A stretch of DNA of 64,000 nt. Source: Doryteuthis pealeii (taxonomy: Eukaryota; Mollusca; Cephalopoda; Myopsida; Loliginidae). The translations under genes were made by a program, and so were the position numbers. This document shows positions 47,403-62,262 of this stretch, in pieces (the first letter of the stretch is position 1; every line of letters starts with the position of its first letter). A model generated the notes under the pieces. That model was not told the DNA's origin. It searched no databases and was given only the letters and a program-made list of their open reading frames with translations. The stretch is from NCBI GenBank assembly GCA_023376005.1, contig CM042145.1, positions 14,300,993-14,364,992 on the forward strand, given 5' to 3'.

Positions 47403-50400
47403 GAGGTAGGGGAAGAGAGGTGTCATGGGTGTCAGGAGAATTTCTTATTTTTTATATTACGAGAAGAGAAAGAAGTCTGGGTGTGTGTGTGGGGGGATTA
47501 AAAAAGTGAAAAAAAAATTTTTATTTTATTTTATTTATTTTTTTTTTTTAGTAAGAGTTCTGCATTTAAAGTTTTGAAAATTGTTTTTTTTATTATACTT
47601 ATGTATATTCCTGCACACATTGTATTTGTACTGATTGATATCATAAAAAGCCCACACTAATTTGCACACTATTTCTACACACACAGAAAATTGTATTTTT
47701 ACTAATTGGTACCATAAAAATTATACACTGTTTTGTGTAATATTACCACAGAAAAAAAATTATTTCTGGTAAGTATTCATTTTGAGGCATAAATATATAT
47801 ACATTTTATATTTGAATGTCTATATAAGAATTAGTGGTGTGTTAACTTGTAGCTAAAAATGCATTAGGTTATCCAAAAGAGGATAACCTAATGCAGAATA
47901 TTCGGTTGGGAAAAAGACAAGTCAATTAATACAATGTAACATTTAATTATACAACATACAAAGAGGGAACCACAAAAGAGTCACAACGTGTTCCATGGAA
48001 CATGAAGTAAGATTAAACAACAAAGGGGTGGAAACCACCAACCTTTTTTATAGGAGGTCTTGGAAAAAAACAAGCACCATGTGTGTAGATGCTGAATAAA
48101 ACAAAACAACTACATCTCTCATTGTGTTGGTAAAAGAGGGAGACCCATCACGTGACAAAAAATCCCCTCCTTCAATGTTTAAAGGGAGACAATTCCATTT
48201 AGCCTCCCAACATCTGTATCAGGTATATTTTTTATTTAAACTTTTCAAGCAGATTTAAAAAAAAAATACAAATAAAAAACAAAAACAAAAAAAACAAGAT
48301 TTTACCATAATAAAACTAATTCTATTTTAATTGGATATTTTTGCTTGAAATTATGTTTGGAAGTCAGCCTTAGTTGTACACACAGACACTTTTTTTGGTA
48401 ATCTGAACATTAGCTACATAAATGAGAGTAACCTCCTCTTATTTATTTCACTTTGAGGAAGCCATCTGTTTTTGTCGGCCATTTTCATTTCACTGTAAAT
48501 CTACACTGAAAATACGAATTTGTTTGAATCAATACAACTGAATGTTTTAACATGAAAATGTCATAAAATGTGTTCTTAATTGTGCTTGCTTAATTGTTAT
48601 TAAGAACACATTTTATGATATTTTCTTGTTAAAACATGCAGTTGTATTGATTATGGTGAAATGAAAATGGTCGACCAAAACATATGGCTTCCTCAAAGTG
48701 AAAGAAACAAAGGAAGGTTACTCTCATTTATGTAGCTAATGTTCAGATTACCTTTTTTCTTTAAATACCACTATCCAAATTTGAACAGTAAATTATGAAA
48801 CAAACCCAGATAGAAAAAAATCAAAGCATATGATTGGTTAATCAATTTCCTAATTTTATTCAAACTTGTCTTAATGAGATTTAAGAATCCAATCAAATTT
48901 CAATATTTTTATGTAGGATAAAAAAGTAGGTCAGAATGAATATTGATTGTTGTTATTACTTCATTTTGTGTATTTTATCTAATTATCAATTTGGACACAT
49001 ACCAAAATATTCATCAATTCCAAGTAGAATTATCTTAAACAAAACTTGTTATCATTCATATGAATTGCCTAAAACTTTTGGCAATATCAACAGAAAATAC
49101 ACAGCCACCAATTTTAGTTGCCTGTTGTAAAGATTTGGATTTGAACTAACACATCACTCAATAAGTCCGGGCCTGACATATAGATGGTGCTACTAATAAA
49201 AAAAATCCATGATTTTTATTAAGTACTAACCTTCAAATGGCACATGTCAAAATTTGAGCCCAATCGGATATTAGTTTACAAATTACAGTTATTTAAGAGA
49301 AGCTACTGTTGCAAATTTTCAAAACAATGGAAAAATCTGAATTTTGTGTGTTGATAAAGCATTGCTTTCTGATGGGAAAAAATACTGTTCAAGCAAAGCA
49401 ATGGATTGATGAGAGTTATTCGGACTCTGCTCCATCGGAAACAACAGTTAAGAGGTGCTATGCTGACTTTAGCGGTCATACAGACACAAATAATGCTGAA
49501 TGATCAAGAGAGGATTACCAAAGGATCCAAAATCGGAGGATTCTCTACTTAAAAACTTAACAGCTGTATGCTGACAAGATTTGGCGAGGACCGGTATCAA
49601 ATCAGGAACCTTGTGATTCCTAGCAGGACACTCTACCAACTAAGCTAAACCGGCTCTTACAGCCTGGGTCGTTTCTAGATAGCTTCCTATACACTAATAT
49701 CTCAATAATAGAATTATGAATTCTGGTCAAGTCACATCATCATCATCAGGGCGTGCAAACAGCATGGATTCCCTTGACTCTTTCTCACTATCTGTCCCTA
49801 TCAGCCATAGTTCTTTCTAGGCCTTCTAGATGGTATCCAGTGTCCGCACAGAGCTGGTTAATGTAAGTTTTTGCTGGTCGGTCGACACTAGTGCATCCAT
49901 ATGTAGAAGTTCATAGATTAAATCGGGGAAAATATCTATCTGATACATTTTATAATAGTCATTCAGTAGTAATCAAAATCACTATCAATGGCTTAGAAGA
50001 TAACTAACTTGATAGCAACATCATTTTTTGTATTTTTTTAACATCAATACATGATGTATTGTTTTGTTTAACATATGCCAATTATTCATATGTTAGCATC
50101 TTTATTTTAATAAGGAATTCAATAAATTATTTTCCTCCCAGCCTCTCTTACTGCTCTCTTCCCCCTTTCTCTCTCACTCCCTGGTGTTCCTAAAATCCTT
50201 TTAGTCTGGTCATGGACCAGGTACTTCTGCTAGTTATTCATATGTTAGCATCTTTATTTTAATAAGGAATTTGCTAAATTATTCTCCTCTCAGCCTCTCT
50301 TACTCCTCTTTTCCCCCTTTCTCTCTCACTCCCTGGTGTTCCTAAAATCCTTTTAGTCTGGTCATGGACCAGGTACTTCTGCTAGTTATTCATATGTTAG

Positions 50401-51964
50401 CATCTTTATTTTAATAAGGAATTTGCAAAATTATTCTCCTCTCAGCCTCTCTTACTCCTCTTTTTCCCCTTTCTCTCTCACTCCTTGGCGTTCCTAAAAT
50501 CCTTTTAGTCTGGTCATGGACCAAGTACTTCTGCTAGTTATTCATATGTTAGCATCTTTATTTTAATAAGGAATTTGCAAAATTATTCTCCTCTCAGCCT
50601 CTCTTACTCCTCTTTTCCCCCTTTCTCTCTCACTCCTTGGCGTTCCTAAAATCCTTTTAGTCTAGTCATGGACCAGGTACTTCTGCTAGTTATTCATATG
50701 TTAGCATCTTTATTTTAATAAGGAATTTGCAAAATTATTCTCCTCTCAGCCTCTCTAACTCCTCTTTTCCCCCTTTCTCTCTCACTCCTTGGCGTTCCTA
50801 AAATCCTTTTAGTCTAGTCATGGACCAGGTACCTCTGTTAGTTATTCATATGTTAGCATTCATTTAATCTTTCATCATCTTACCTGTCATCTCCAACAAT
50901 GATGATTGGATCATGAGGATTAAAATCAATGTGGGTCAGTTTGGTCTTTTTCTTTTGGACGACAACTTGGTTACATAATGGATCATATTTATTAACACTC
51001 AGATCATAGACAAAAACCTGAAAAGAAAGAAAAAAATACAACTGGTTGGTTAAAAGTAATAATCTCTGGATATCCCTATTTGATGGTATATCATGAATTT
51101 TGAAGATGAGAACATGAATATTACCTATTTGATTATACAAGGTGTGTCATAAAAGTATCGAGATTGAGGCTGTATTTACCAAGATAGAAATGAACAATGA
51201 ATACATGTTAATTTTTTTTCCAGAATACAAGGTGTGTCAAAAAGTACAAAAAATCTCAATACTTTTTTGACACACTTTGTATACTTGTTATGGAGGCACA
51301 TGGGTTAATGGTTAAAATCATGGGAAATGGACTCGTCGACCCGAGCTCAATTCTTTGACAAAGCAGTTTGCATTTCACATGGCGCTAATACCCTTGGGAA
51401 AGGTATGAATCCAAATCTCCCTCCAGTTATGGGTAAATAGCAGGGCAGACTGGGCTCTTTAACCATAGCTAGGTAAAAAGTCTAGGTGAGGGAAAACTCT
51501 GAATTCAAACCTGTTTAACTCCGCTTAAGAAATTGACCTTGTGTCACATCCTGCTCGTGCGAAGGGGTTGGTAATAAATATCTCATGAATTTTGAAGATG
51601 AGAACATGAATATTATCTATTTGATTATACAAGGTGTGTCATAAAAGTATCGAGATTGAGGCTGTATTTACCAAGATAAAAATGAACAATGAATACACGT
51701 AAATTTTTTTTGGGGAAATGGACTCATCACTCCAAGTTCAAATCTTGGACAAGGCTGTTTGCATTTCACATTATTATGCTAATACCTTTGAGAAAGGTAT
51801 GCATCCAACTACTCTCCCTCCAGCTATGGGGAAATAGTAGGATAAATTGGGCTCTTTAACTTTGGCTAGGTAACCAGTCTAGGAGAAGGAAAACTCTGAA
51901 TTCAAACCTGTTAGACTCTGCTTAAGAAATTGACCTTGTGTCACATCCTGCTCGTGAGGTGGGG

Positions 51965-52012
<48 letters not shown>

Positions 52013-52399
52013 TTGTTATAAAGGGTCAATTGATAAAATTAGAATTAAATGAAGGAGGTTTGATTGAGTTAAAGATGTTTCCACAAATCTTTCCAACAAA
52101 ATAAATTTTCAGAATTGATTAATTCATAAATGAATCAGTACCACACATTTTATTCAAATCTGTTAAATAACTAATTTTTGGTAAATCAAAAAAAAAGAAT
52201 TTTTCTATGTTATTTTTACATGTTAATATGTCTTTATAGTGTAAACAACATTTTAATGAGACTCCTCCCCTCCCAACAAAACACTACACTACAGTATATA
52301 AGGGGGAACAAAAAATGGACAGCCACTTAGTTTGAAAATCGCATAGGTGAGAAACTGTCAATAACAAAGCATCATTGACTTCATATCCATGCTCCCCTA

Positions 52400-52434
<35 letters not shown>

Positions 52435-52982
52435 AATTCAAATGACTGGTAAGTAAGGGATGATTCTATTTGGGATCATCAAAATCTCACTGTACAACCA
52501 TACTGTATGTTCTTGTAAGTGCAAACATATATATTCATACAAGGATTTTTATATAATCCCTAAGAGAGCTCAATGTATAATAACCAATAAATCAATTATA
52601 TACAGAGCAATATTTAACTTTCAAAGAAAGAAAAACTTAACAAACTGTCATCTGCATATATATATATATATATATGTGTATATATATGGGAGTAAATATA
52701 GAAATACACATAAAAATTTAGTAAATATATTATACTTAGTATTTATCGTTTAAAGTTTATAGTGTGTGGATCGCGACTTGTCTTTCAAAAATATAACGTT
52801 GAACAAATACAGTTACACAACAAAAAAGATTTTATAAAGATTTTCATCTCCTGTCATTATAAAACATCCATTAATTTCTTCACCCCAAGATACATCCTGA
52901 TGAAGGTTTAAAGAAACTGAAATGTTTAAACATCGATAAATAAATTCATCCTATTTTCGGAACACTTGTTTTTTCAAATTTC

Positions 52983-53023
<41 letters not shown>

Positions 53024-56000
53024 AATACACATACAAATTTAGTAAATATATTATGCTTAGTATTTATCGTTTAAAGTTTAGAATAAATTTTGAACACTGC
53101 ACAAATAAAAAGTAAGGTAAGAGTAATGATGTTAGCAAAGTTTTAAACAAACAAAATATATATATTAGTTGGTTGGTTGCTTTTGTTTTATGGCAAATCA
53201 ACCCTTTTCGGGTCATTTAATGCCAAATCAACTCATTTTTGATATCAGGTCGTTTACAGTACTTGATGTTGCTTAAATGGTTGCCCATCTAAGTTTTGAT
53301 CAGGCTCATCGCTGCTTAACTTTGGTAATCTAGTGGGAACTGGTGCTTTCAGTGTGACTTAACCATAAGCTATATATATTAAAAACCTTCAGCTCTAATG
53401 GGTGACTTATTTATTTATTGACTAATTATTCATCTACTCAGATTGTTACATAATTTATGTGGTAGCATAAATTATTGACAGACCCTGTAGCGAGAATTCA
53501 AGGGGTCCATTGGTTTCCAGATCAGAGAGTGGAAAAATACCAGTAACGGTTATAGTTCCCTGACCCCCAGAGGCGTGAATCTCATGATTAGTTAGTTAGA
53601 GAATCAGATACAACCTGAAATTGAAGCAGAGAGCACGTGTATCTTCTGCTGGGGTTGTTATCTCTCCACGCAGAAGAATATGGGCAAGAAAAATAAATCT
53701 TGATCAAGGAAAAAAATGTCTTGTGGTTTAATTAATTGTATGACTAAAAAGTTAGCCCTCAGAAGAAGCCCTTCGTAAAGAGACAGCTAGACGAAAAGAT
53801 GACGGCCAAAGAAGTAAAGGAAACAGTCAGACAAGAAATTAGCAGAAATGAAGTAACAAGTAAGTCTCTTTGTCTCTCTCTATCACCTGAGTTTCTTCTC
53901 TCATATATATACCCGATGTTCGACGTCCGATGTTGGGTATATAACAAGATATCCATGAAACAGTCTATTGAAGTCAGTCAGTCAACAATTGGTTTGAACA
54001 ATGTGACTGGCCAAGCACAACTGAACCAGTGTCAAGACAACTGGTACTTATGGGAATTCAGAATGGTCCACTCATGCATTTGGGTGATTCCATTCCTTGA
54101 GTCCTGATTGGCTACTTGGTTTGTATGATCCTCTGAGGCTCCATAAATCCTGCCACTTTGCAGTGGTCTTTACAGCATACCAGAATCGTATTGGGTTACG
54201 ACTGCTTGCTGTCTTGTCTTGCCAATTCGACGGTAATTTGACTTAGTATGATTATTCTACACAGTCAAACTAGTTTTATTTTTCTTTGTAAAAAATACTT
54301 TCTTTGTGAGCATAAAACCAATTACATTTATCCTGTATTGTATGCATATCAGAAAGTTAACATTGTAGTAATAATACAAAAAAAAAAAATTATTGTCAGA
54401 GAAATTAAAAAGACGCAGATAGTATATCTTGAGCTGGGAGCGGCAAAAGCCACCACACACATTCTTCTTATATTTGAGTCTCAGATTCTTCCACCCACCA
54501 AGACATTCCCTCAAACTTCAGCTAATTACTATTGGACACAGTAGTAATATTGCTTAGTGCAAGTTTTCAGTAAAAAATGTAGGAAAATAATTCTCTAAAT
54601 ATTTTTTTAAAAAATTAAATGTTTAGTAAGGAGAGTAAAGAAAAGATTTATATAAATTCAAAAAACGATTCTTTACAATATTATTTAAATATAACAAATT
54701 GGATATTTAAAAAAAGTTACATATCAAATCTTTTTATTAGACATATGCCATTACTTGTAATATATATTCATGCTCATTATGCATCTACAGGGGAATTATT
54801 AGTGGAAGCGCTTGTGGTGTAATGGTTATCATAGTTGGAAATCGACACATGAGCTGAGTTTAAATCTAGGATGAAATTGTTTGCATTTCACATCATTCTA
54901 ATACCCTTGAGAAAGGTATTAATCCAACTATTCTCCCTCCAGCTATGGGCAAATAGTTTGGTTTAGTTTGGTTTCTTTGTTTAATGGCATTTCAACCTTT
55001 TTGGGCTATTTAATGTCAAAGCCATCCTTGTAAATGAACAGTAGTGGTACTATTTAACCCATAGCTGGAAGGTTAAAAAAGGTATGTCCAAAAATGAATG
55101 TATTATCATAACTGGAGTTCAAACTCACTTATTAAAATGTCACAGTCCAGCACATTACCCACTATGCTGCGGTTGCTCCCCCATGGGTAAATAGTAGGGC
55201 AGACTGGACTCTTTAACCTTTGTATAGCAACCTATCTAGGAGAAGGAAAACTGGTACAATATACATAATTGGGTTATTATTACTTATTATAAAATTGGTA
55301 TGGAAGCGCGTGGTGTAATGGTTAAAGTCATGGGGAATGGACTCGTTGCCCCAAGTTCAAATCCTGGACATGGTAATTGCATTTCACTTAGTGATAATAC
55401 CCTTGGGAAAAGTTTGAATTCGTCTCTCGCTCCAGCTATGGATAAAAAGTAGGGCAGACTGGACTCTTTAATCTTCGTTAGGCAACCGGTCTAGGAGAAG
55501 GAAAACTCTGAATTCAAACCTGTTGAACTCCGCTTAAGAAATTGACCTTGTGTCGCATCCTGCTCGTGCGAGGGGTTGGTAAATATATAATATTAGTATT
55601 TTGTTTATAATTCTCTCTATAAGTCTATAACAACTTTCCATAAAGTTTTATATAATAATTTCTTTTGAAACCTAGGAAAACAAAAATCAAATAGATTTGA
55701 TTGATTGATTGATTGATTGAATAGAATGTCATGTCAACCTATCAAGGATTATTTAATGACAAGAGGTTAGGGAATCATATTCATTGTACATTCATGTTTA
55801 CATTTTTTGTATAGTTGTGTCTTAAGAGCTTTTTCTTTTGCACAGATTCCAATTGAATACAAATGATTTTAAACACATCTTTTAATGACTAGAGGTTAGG
55901 GAATCATATTCATTGTACATTCATGTTTACATTTTTTGTATAGTTGTGTCTTAAGAGCTTTTTCTTTTGCACACATTCCAATTGAATACAAATGATTTTA

Positions 56001-59000
56001 AACACATCTTTTAATGACTAGAGGTTAGGGAATCATATTCATTGTACATTCATGTTTACATTTTTTGTATAGTTGTGTCTTAAGAGCTTTTTCTTTGCAC
56101 AGATTCCAATTGAATACAAATGATTTTAAACACATCTTTTAATGACTAGAGGTTAGGAATCATATTCATTGTACATTCATGTTTACATTTTTGTATAGTT
56201 GTGTCTTAAGAGCTTTTTCTTTTGCACAGATTCCAATTGAATACAAATGATTTTAAACACATCTTTTAATGACTAGAGTTAGGGAATCATATTCATTGTA
56301 CATTCATGTTTAATTTTTTATAGTTGTGTCTTAAGAGCTTTTTCTTTTGCACAATTCCAATTGAATACAAATGATTTTAAACACATCTTTTAATGACTAG
56401 ACATATTCATTGTACATTCACTTAAGAGCTTTTTCTTTGCACAGATTCCAATTGAATACAAATGATTTTAACACATCTTTTAATGACTAGACATATTCAT
56501 TGTACATTCATGTTTACATTTTTTGTATAGTTGTGTCTTAAGAGCTTTTCTTTTGCACAGATTCCAATTGAATTGATTTAAAACACATCTTTTAATGACT
56601 AGAGGTTACATATTCATTGTACATTCATGTTACATTTTTGTATAGTTGTGTCTTAAGAGCTTTTTCTTTTGCACACATTCCAATTGAATACCACATCTTT
56701 TAATGACTAGAGGTTAGGGAATCATATTCATTGTACATTCATGTTTACATTTTTGTATAGTTGTGTCTTAAGAGCTTTTTTTTGCACAGATTCCAATTGA
56801 ATACAAATGATTTTAAACACATAATGACTAGAGGTTAGGGAATCATATCATTGTACATTCATGTTTACATTTTTTGTATCTTAAGAGTTTTCTTTTGCAC
56901 AGATTCCAATTGAATACAAATGATTTTAAACACATCTTTTAATGACTAGAGGTTAGGGAATCATATTCATTGTACATTCATGTTTACATTTTTTGTATAG
57001 TTGTGTCTTAAGAGCTTTACACATTCCAATTGAATACAAATGATTTTAAACAAATGACTAGAGGTTAGGGAATCATATTCATTGTCATTCATGTTTACAT
57101 TTTTTGTATAGTTGTGTCTTAAGAGCTTTTTCTTTGCACAATTCCAATTGAATACAAATGATTTTAAACACATCTTTTAATGACTAGAGTTAGGGAATCA
57201 TATTCATTGTACATTCATGTTTACATTTTTTGTATAGTTGTGTCTTAAGAGCTTTTTCTTTTGCACACATTCCAATTGAATACAATGATTTTAAACACAT
57301 CTTTAATGACTAGAGGTTAGGAATCATATTCATTGTACATTCATGTTTACATTTTTGTATAGTTGTGTCTTAAGAGCTTTTTCTTTTGCACACATTCCAA
57401 TTGAATACAAATGATTTTAAAACACATCTTTTAATGACTAGAGGTTAGGAATCATATTCATTGTACATTCATGTTTATATTTTTTGTATAGTTGTGTCTT
57501 AAGAGCTTTTTCTTTTGCACACATTCCAATTGAATACAAATGATTTTAAACACATCTTTTAATGACTAGAGGTTAGGGAATCATATTCATTGTACATTCA
57601 TGTTTACATTTTTTGTATAGTTGTGTCTTAAGAGCTTTTTCTTTTGCACACATTCCAATTGAATACAAATGATTTTAAAACACATCTTTAATGACTAGAG
57701 GTTAGGGAATCATATTCATTGTACATTCATGTTTACATTTTTTGTATAGTTGTGTCTTAAGAGCTTTTTCTTTTGCACACATTCCAATTGAATACAAATG
57801 ATTTTAAACATCTTTTAATGACTAGAGGTTAGGGAATCATATTCATTGTACATTCATGTTTACATTTTTTGTATAGTTGTGTCTTAAGAGCTTTTTCTTT
57901 TGCACACATTCCAATTGAATACAAATGATTTTAAACACATCTTTTAATGACTAGAGGTTAGGGAATCATATTCATTGTACATTCATGTTTATATTTTTTG
58001 TATAGTTGTGTCTTAAGAGCTTTTTCTTTGCACACATTCCAATTGAATACAAATGATTTTAAACACATCTTTTAATGACTAGAGGTTAGGGAATCATATT
58101 CATTGTACATTCATGTTTATATTTTTGTATAGTTGTGTCTTAAGAGCTTTTTCTTTTGCACACATTCCAATTGAATACAAATGATTTTAAACACATCTTT
58201 TAATGACTAGAGGTTAAGGAATCATATCATTGTACATTCATGTTTACATTTTTGTATAGTTGTGTCTTAAGAGCTTTTTCTTTTGCACACATTCCAATTG
58301 AATACAAATGATTTTAAACACATCTTTAATGACTAGAGGTTAGGGAATCATATTCATTGTACATTCATGTTGTATAGTTGTGTCTTAAGAGCTTTCTTTT
58401 GCACACATTCCAATTGAATACAAATGATTTTAAACACATCTTTAATGACTAGAGGTTAGGGAATCATATTCATTGTACATTCATGTTGTATAGTTGTGTC
58501 TGAATACAAATGATTTAACACATCTTTTAATGACTAGAGGTTAGGGAATCATATTCATTGTACAGCTTAAGAGCTTTTTCTTTTGCACAGATTCCAATTG
58601 AATACAAATGATTTTAAACACATCTTTTAATGACTAGAGTTAGGGAATCATATTCATTGTACATTCATGTTATATTTTTTGTATAGTTGTGTCTTAAGAG
58701 CTTTTCTTTTGCACAGATTCCAATTGAATACAAATGATTTTAACACATCTTTTAATGACTAGAGGTTAGGGAATCATATTCATTGTACATTCATGTTTAC
58801 ATTTTTTGTATAGTTGTGTCTTAAGAGCTTTTCTTTTGCACACATTCCAATTGAATACAAATGATTTTAAACACATCTTTTAATGACTAGAGGTTACATA
58901 TTCATTGTACATTCATCTTACTTTTCTTTTTTCCAATTGAATACAAATGATTTAAACACATCTTTAATGACTAGAGGTTAGGGAATCATATTCATTGTAC

Positions 59001-60668
59001 ATTCATGTTTACATTTTTTGTATAGTTGTGTCTTAAGAGCTTTTCTTTTGCACACATTCCAATTGAATACAAATGATTTTAAACACATCTTTTAATGACT
59101 AGAGGTTAAGAATCATATTCATCATTCATGTTTATATTTTTTGTATAGTTGTGTCTTAAGAGCTTTTTCTTTTGCACACATAATTGAATACAATGATTTT
59201 AAACACATCTTTTAATGACTAGAGGTTGGGAATCATATTCATTGTACATTCATGTTTACATTTTTTGTATAGTTGTGTCTTAAGAGCACACATTCCAATT
59301 GAATACAAATGATTGACTAGAGGTTAGGGAATCATATTCATTGTACATTCATGTTTACATTTTTGTATAGTTGTGTCTTAAGAGCTTTTTCTTTTGCACA
59401 CATTCCAATTGAATACAAATGATTTTAAACACATCTTTTAATGACTAGAGGTTATCATATTCATTGTACATTCATGTTTACATTTTGTATAGTTGTGTCT
59501 TAAGAGCTTACACATTCCAATTGAATACAAATGATTTTAAACACATCCATATTCATTGTTTCATGTTACATTTTTGTCTTACAGATTTTGAATACAAATG
59601 ATTTTAAACACATCTATTTAATCCCTAGATGGGACCCTAACAGGTACTACCACTCCAGGTCAGAGTGGACCTGGGAGTAATAGCAATGAAGGGTACACCA
59701 CAATCCCCATATATCCAGAACTGAAGCCTCACCACCAGATGCAATTTAGTGTCACAATTATGACACCCCTTTAAAGAGGGTATCTTACCCCTTTGCAGGG
59801 GATACATTCAGTGTATTCTAAGTTCTACCAACAGGGCTATAGATTTAATAGTCATTATCAAAAAGTAAAATTAGTTTCTGATCTTTGGTTATAACCAATA
59901 AGAAAAAATGAAATATTATTATTACTAGTTTATCTGTGCTGTTAAAAATCTATGGGGGCAATATCTAAGTAATTTCCTAATTGCATTGTATGAAGAAATC
60001 TTTTTTTCAAATGATGTTATTTCAGCATTTTCCTGTTTATGGTCAATACTTTGTGATTATATGAAAATGAACTAAAAGGTAAAATTAGATAAAGATAACA
60101 ATTGATTTTGTTTTCTATAAATTTATCTGTGAATTAAGAAAAATCTGGGAGCTAAAAATGATATGAAACATAAATAAATTATGGTATTTTTTTTTTCAAG
60201 TTTAGTATTACAAAAAATTCTATTTTTTACTATTTCAGCTGAACAATCCATCTCACGAGAACATAACCTTGTGTTACCATGGCAACAGATTTTCTCATTA
60301 TTCAATTTGCCTATCTTTTTGTAATAATATATTGAGGTGTTAAATATACACACATATATATATATATTGTCCAGCATATATATATATATATATATATATA
60401 TATTGAAAGGAAAAATAAATAAAGGAAAGAAAATGTTGAATGGGTACTCTGATGAAGGCCGTTATTCTTTGTATGCTTAAAGATTTTATAATTTTCAATT
60501 ATTATTATTTTATTTTATATTTAAAATAATATTAAATAGAATAGATGTGTACATGAAAAAACTCCTGGCCTAAACATGTAGTAAATCTATTTTACCCATT
60601 CAACATTTTCTTTCCTTTATTTATTTTTCCTTTCAACATACTGTCGGATTCATTTCCATTTTCAACTT

Positions 60669-60707
<39 letters not shown>

Positions 60708-60803
60708 AGTTAGGATAGTGAACACATAAAGTCAATGCTGCTTAGTAACTGTCAGTTTCTCGCCTGTGTGATTTTCAAACCAAGTTGGTTTGAAAATCAC
60801 ATA

Positions 60804-60856
<53 letters not shown>

Positions 60857-62228
60857 GTGTCTCTCTCTGTGTCTCTCTCTACAACAGTTCCTATTGGTCA
60901 TTCCCGCTGGAAAATCCTTCACTCAGCATCCTGAATCCCCACAGAGCTGATTGACGTAGGTTATTGCTAATTGGCCTACACTAGTGTATCCATGTGTAGG
61001 TGTCCACATTCTTGCTTTTCAGCAGTGTCCAGCATGTCTTGTTTGTTTTACTCAGATGATTTGTATGTTTGCCACATGTTTGTGGGGGTGCTACTTCCAA
61101 AATTTGCTCAAGACAGCATTCAGCATACTTGTATTGCTCCCATCTAGCTTTTTCTCTAAGAGTTTCATTAGAGTCCAAGTGTGCAGCCATACGGCAGCAC
61201 TGATACAGCTATGGCTTGGAAGAATTTTTTTTTTTTTATCAGCGAGATCAAATTTCCATATGATCGATAATCTGTCTATAGCAATCTATGCCTTTCCTAT
61301 GCATGCATTGACATTGTTTTCTGTAGATGAGATACTACTACCATCCAGTGCGGAGGTGCCTAAGAAACAAATGTAGTAGCATATAATCTCTTTTGATTAT
61401 TTTCTGTTATAAATAAAAATATAAGCGATTACTAAAATCTATCTATCTTAGTCTAATTGTATTTTGTCTTTATTTGGGGTGTGGCCACCAGTGTAGATAT
61501 TAGTCATAAAACAATTTTTGCAAGCAAATAAAATGTCTTCAATTCTTGTAAAGGCAAGGCTTTCAAAAACAAATTTCTGAACAGACACTCCACCTTAAAA
61601 TAATATTTTACACATCATTTCATATCACACTTGGAAAAATTTATATTACCTAAGTAAGTAAAGTCATCGGGGTGGCCTAAAGCCGGTATCAGCCAGACAG
61701 CAAGGGTGTCTATCTCCTTTTCACTAGCACTAGACCAAGGAGATTATTTTAGCGTCTGAGGTGGAGCGCCACATCTACCATCAGCTCCTCACTTTACCAC
61801 ACAGATCCCTGTGCTACTCATACGCTGAGTTGGCAAGGGCTGATATTGAACCAGGAACCGTGAGGCAAGTACAGCTGCAGTTTTGTAGGCTTCTAGGATT
61901 TGTTCAAAACAGTATGAAGCATTCTTGTGTAGTTTCCAAGTGGTGCAACCATACAATAGTACTGACATGGCTACAGCTTGGAAGAATTACTGTACATAAA
62001 GGAAATAATTATACTGATCAGTTCTGTGCAGATACTAGATGTTGTGAGGAAGGACTTGCCAGGAGTAATGACCGATAGGGACAGTTGGCAAGGGAGAGTC
62101 ATGGGAATCTATGCTGTCAGTTTGACATGATAATGTCAGTACTACTATATGCTTGCACCACTTGGAAATTACACAAGAATGCTTCATGCTGTTCTGAATA
62201 TTTATGCTGGAATAATGGATAACATTTT

Positions 62229-62262
<34 letters not shown>

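Noticed and set aside
47118..47426. Minus-strand open frame rich in Thr-His
   Set aside because: A translation of (GT)n microsatellites. The frames at 18840, 28236, 29843, 32148-32581 and 60735 are likewise simple-sequence or transposon shadows.
55758..59610. CRISPR array or centromeric satellite
   Set aside because: Adjacent direct repeats without unique spacers, in an animal intron, bounded by the two ends of one SINE-like element. Far too short for a centromere.
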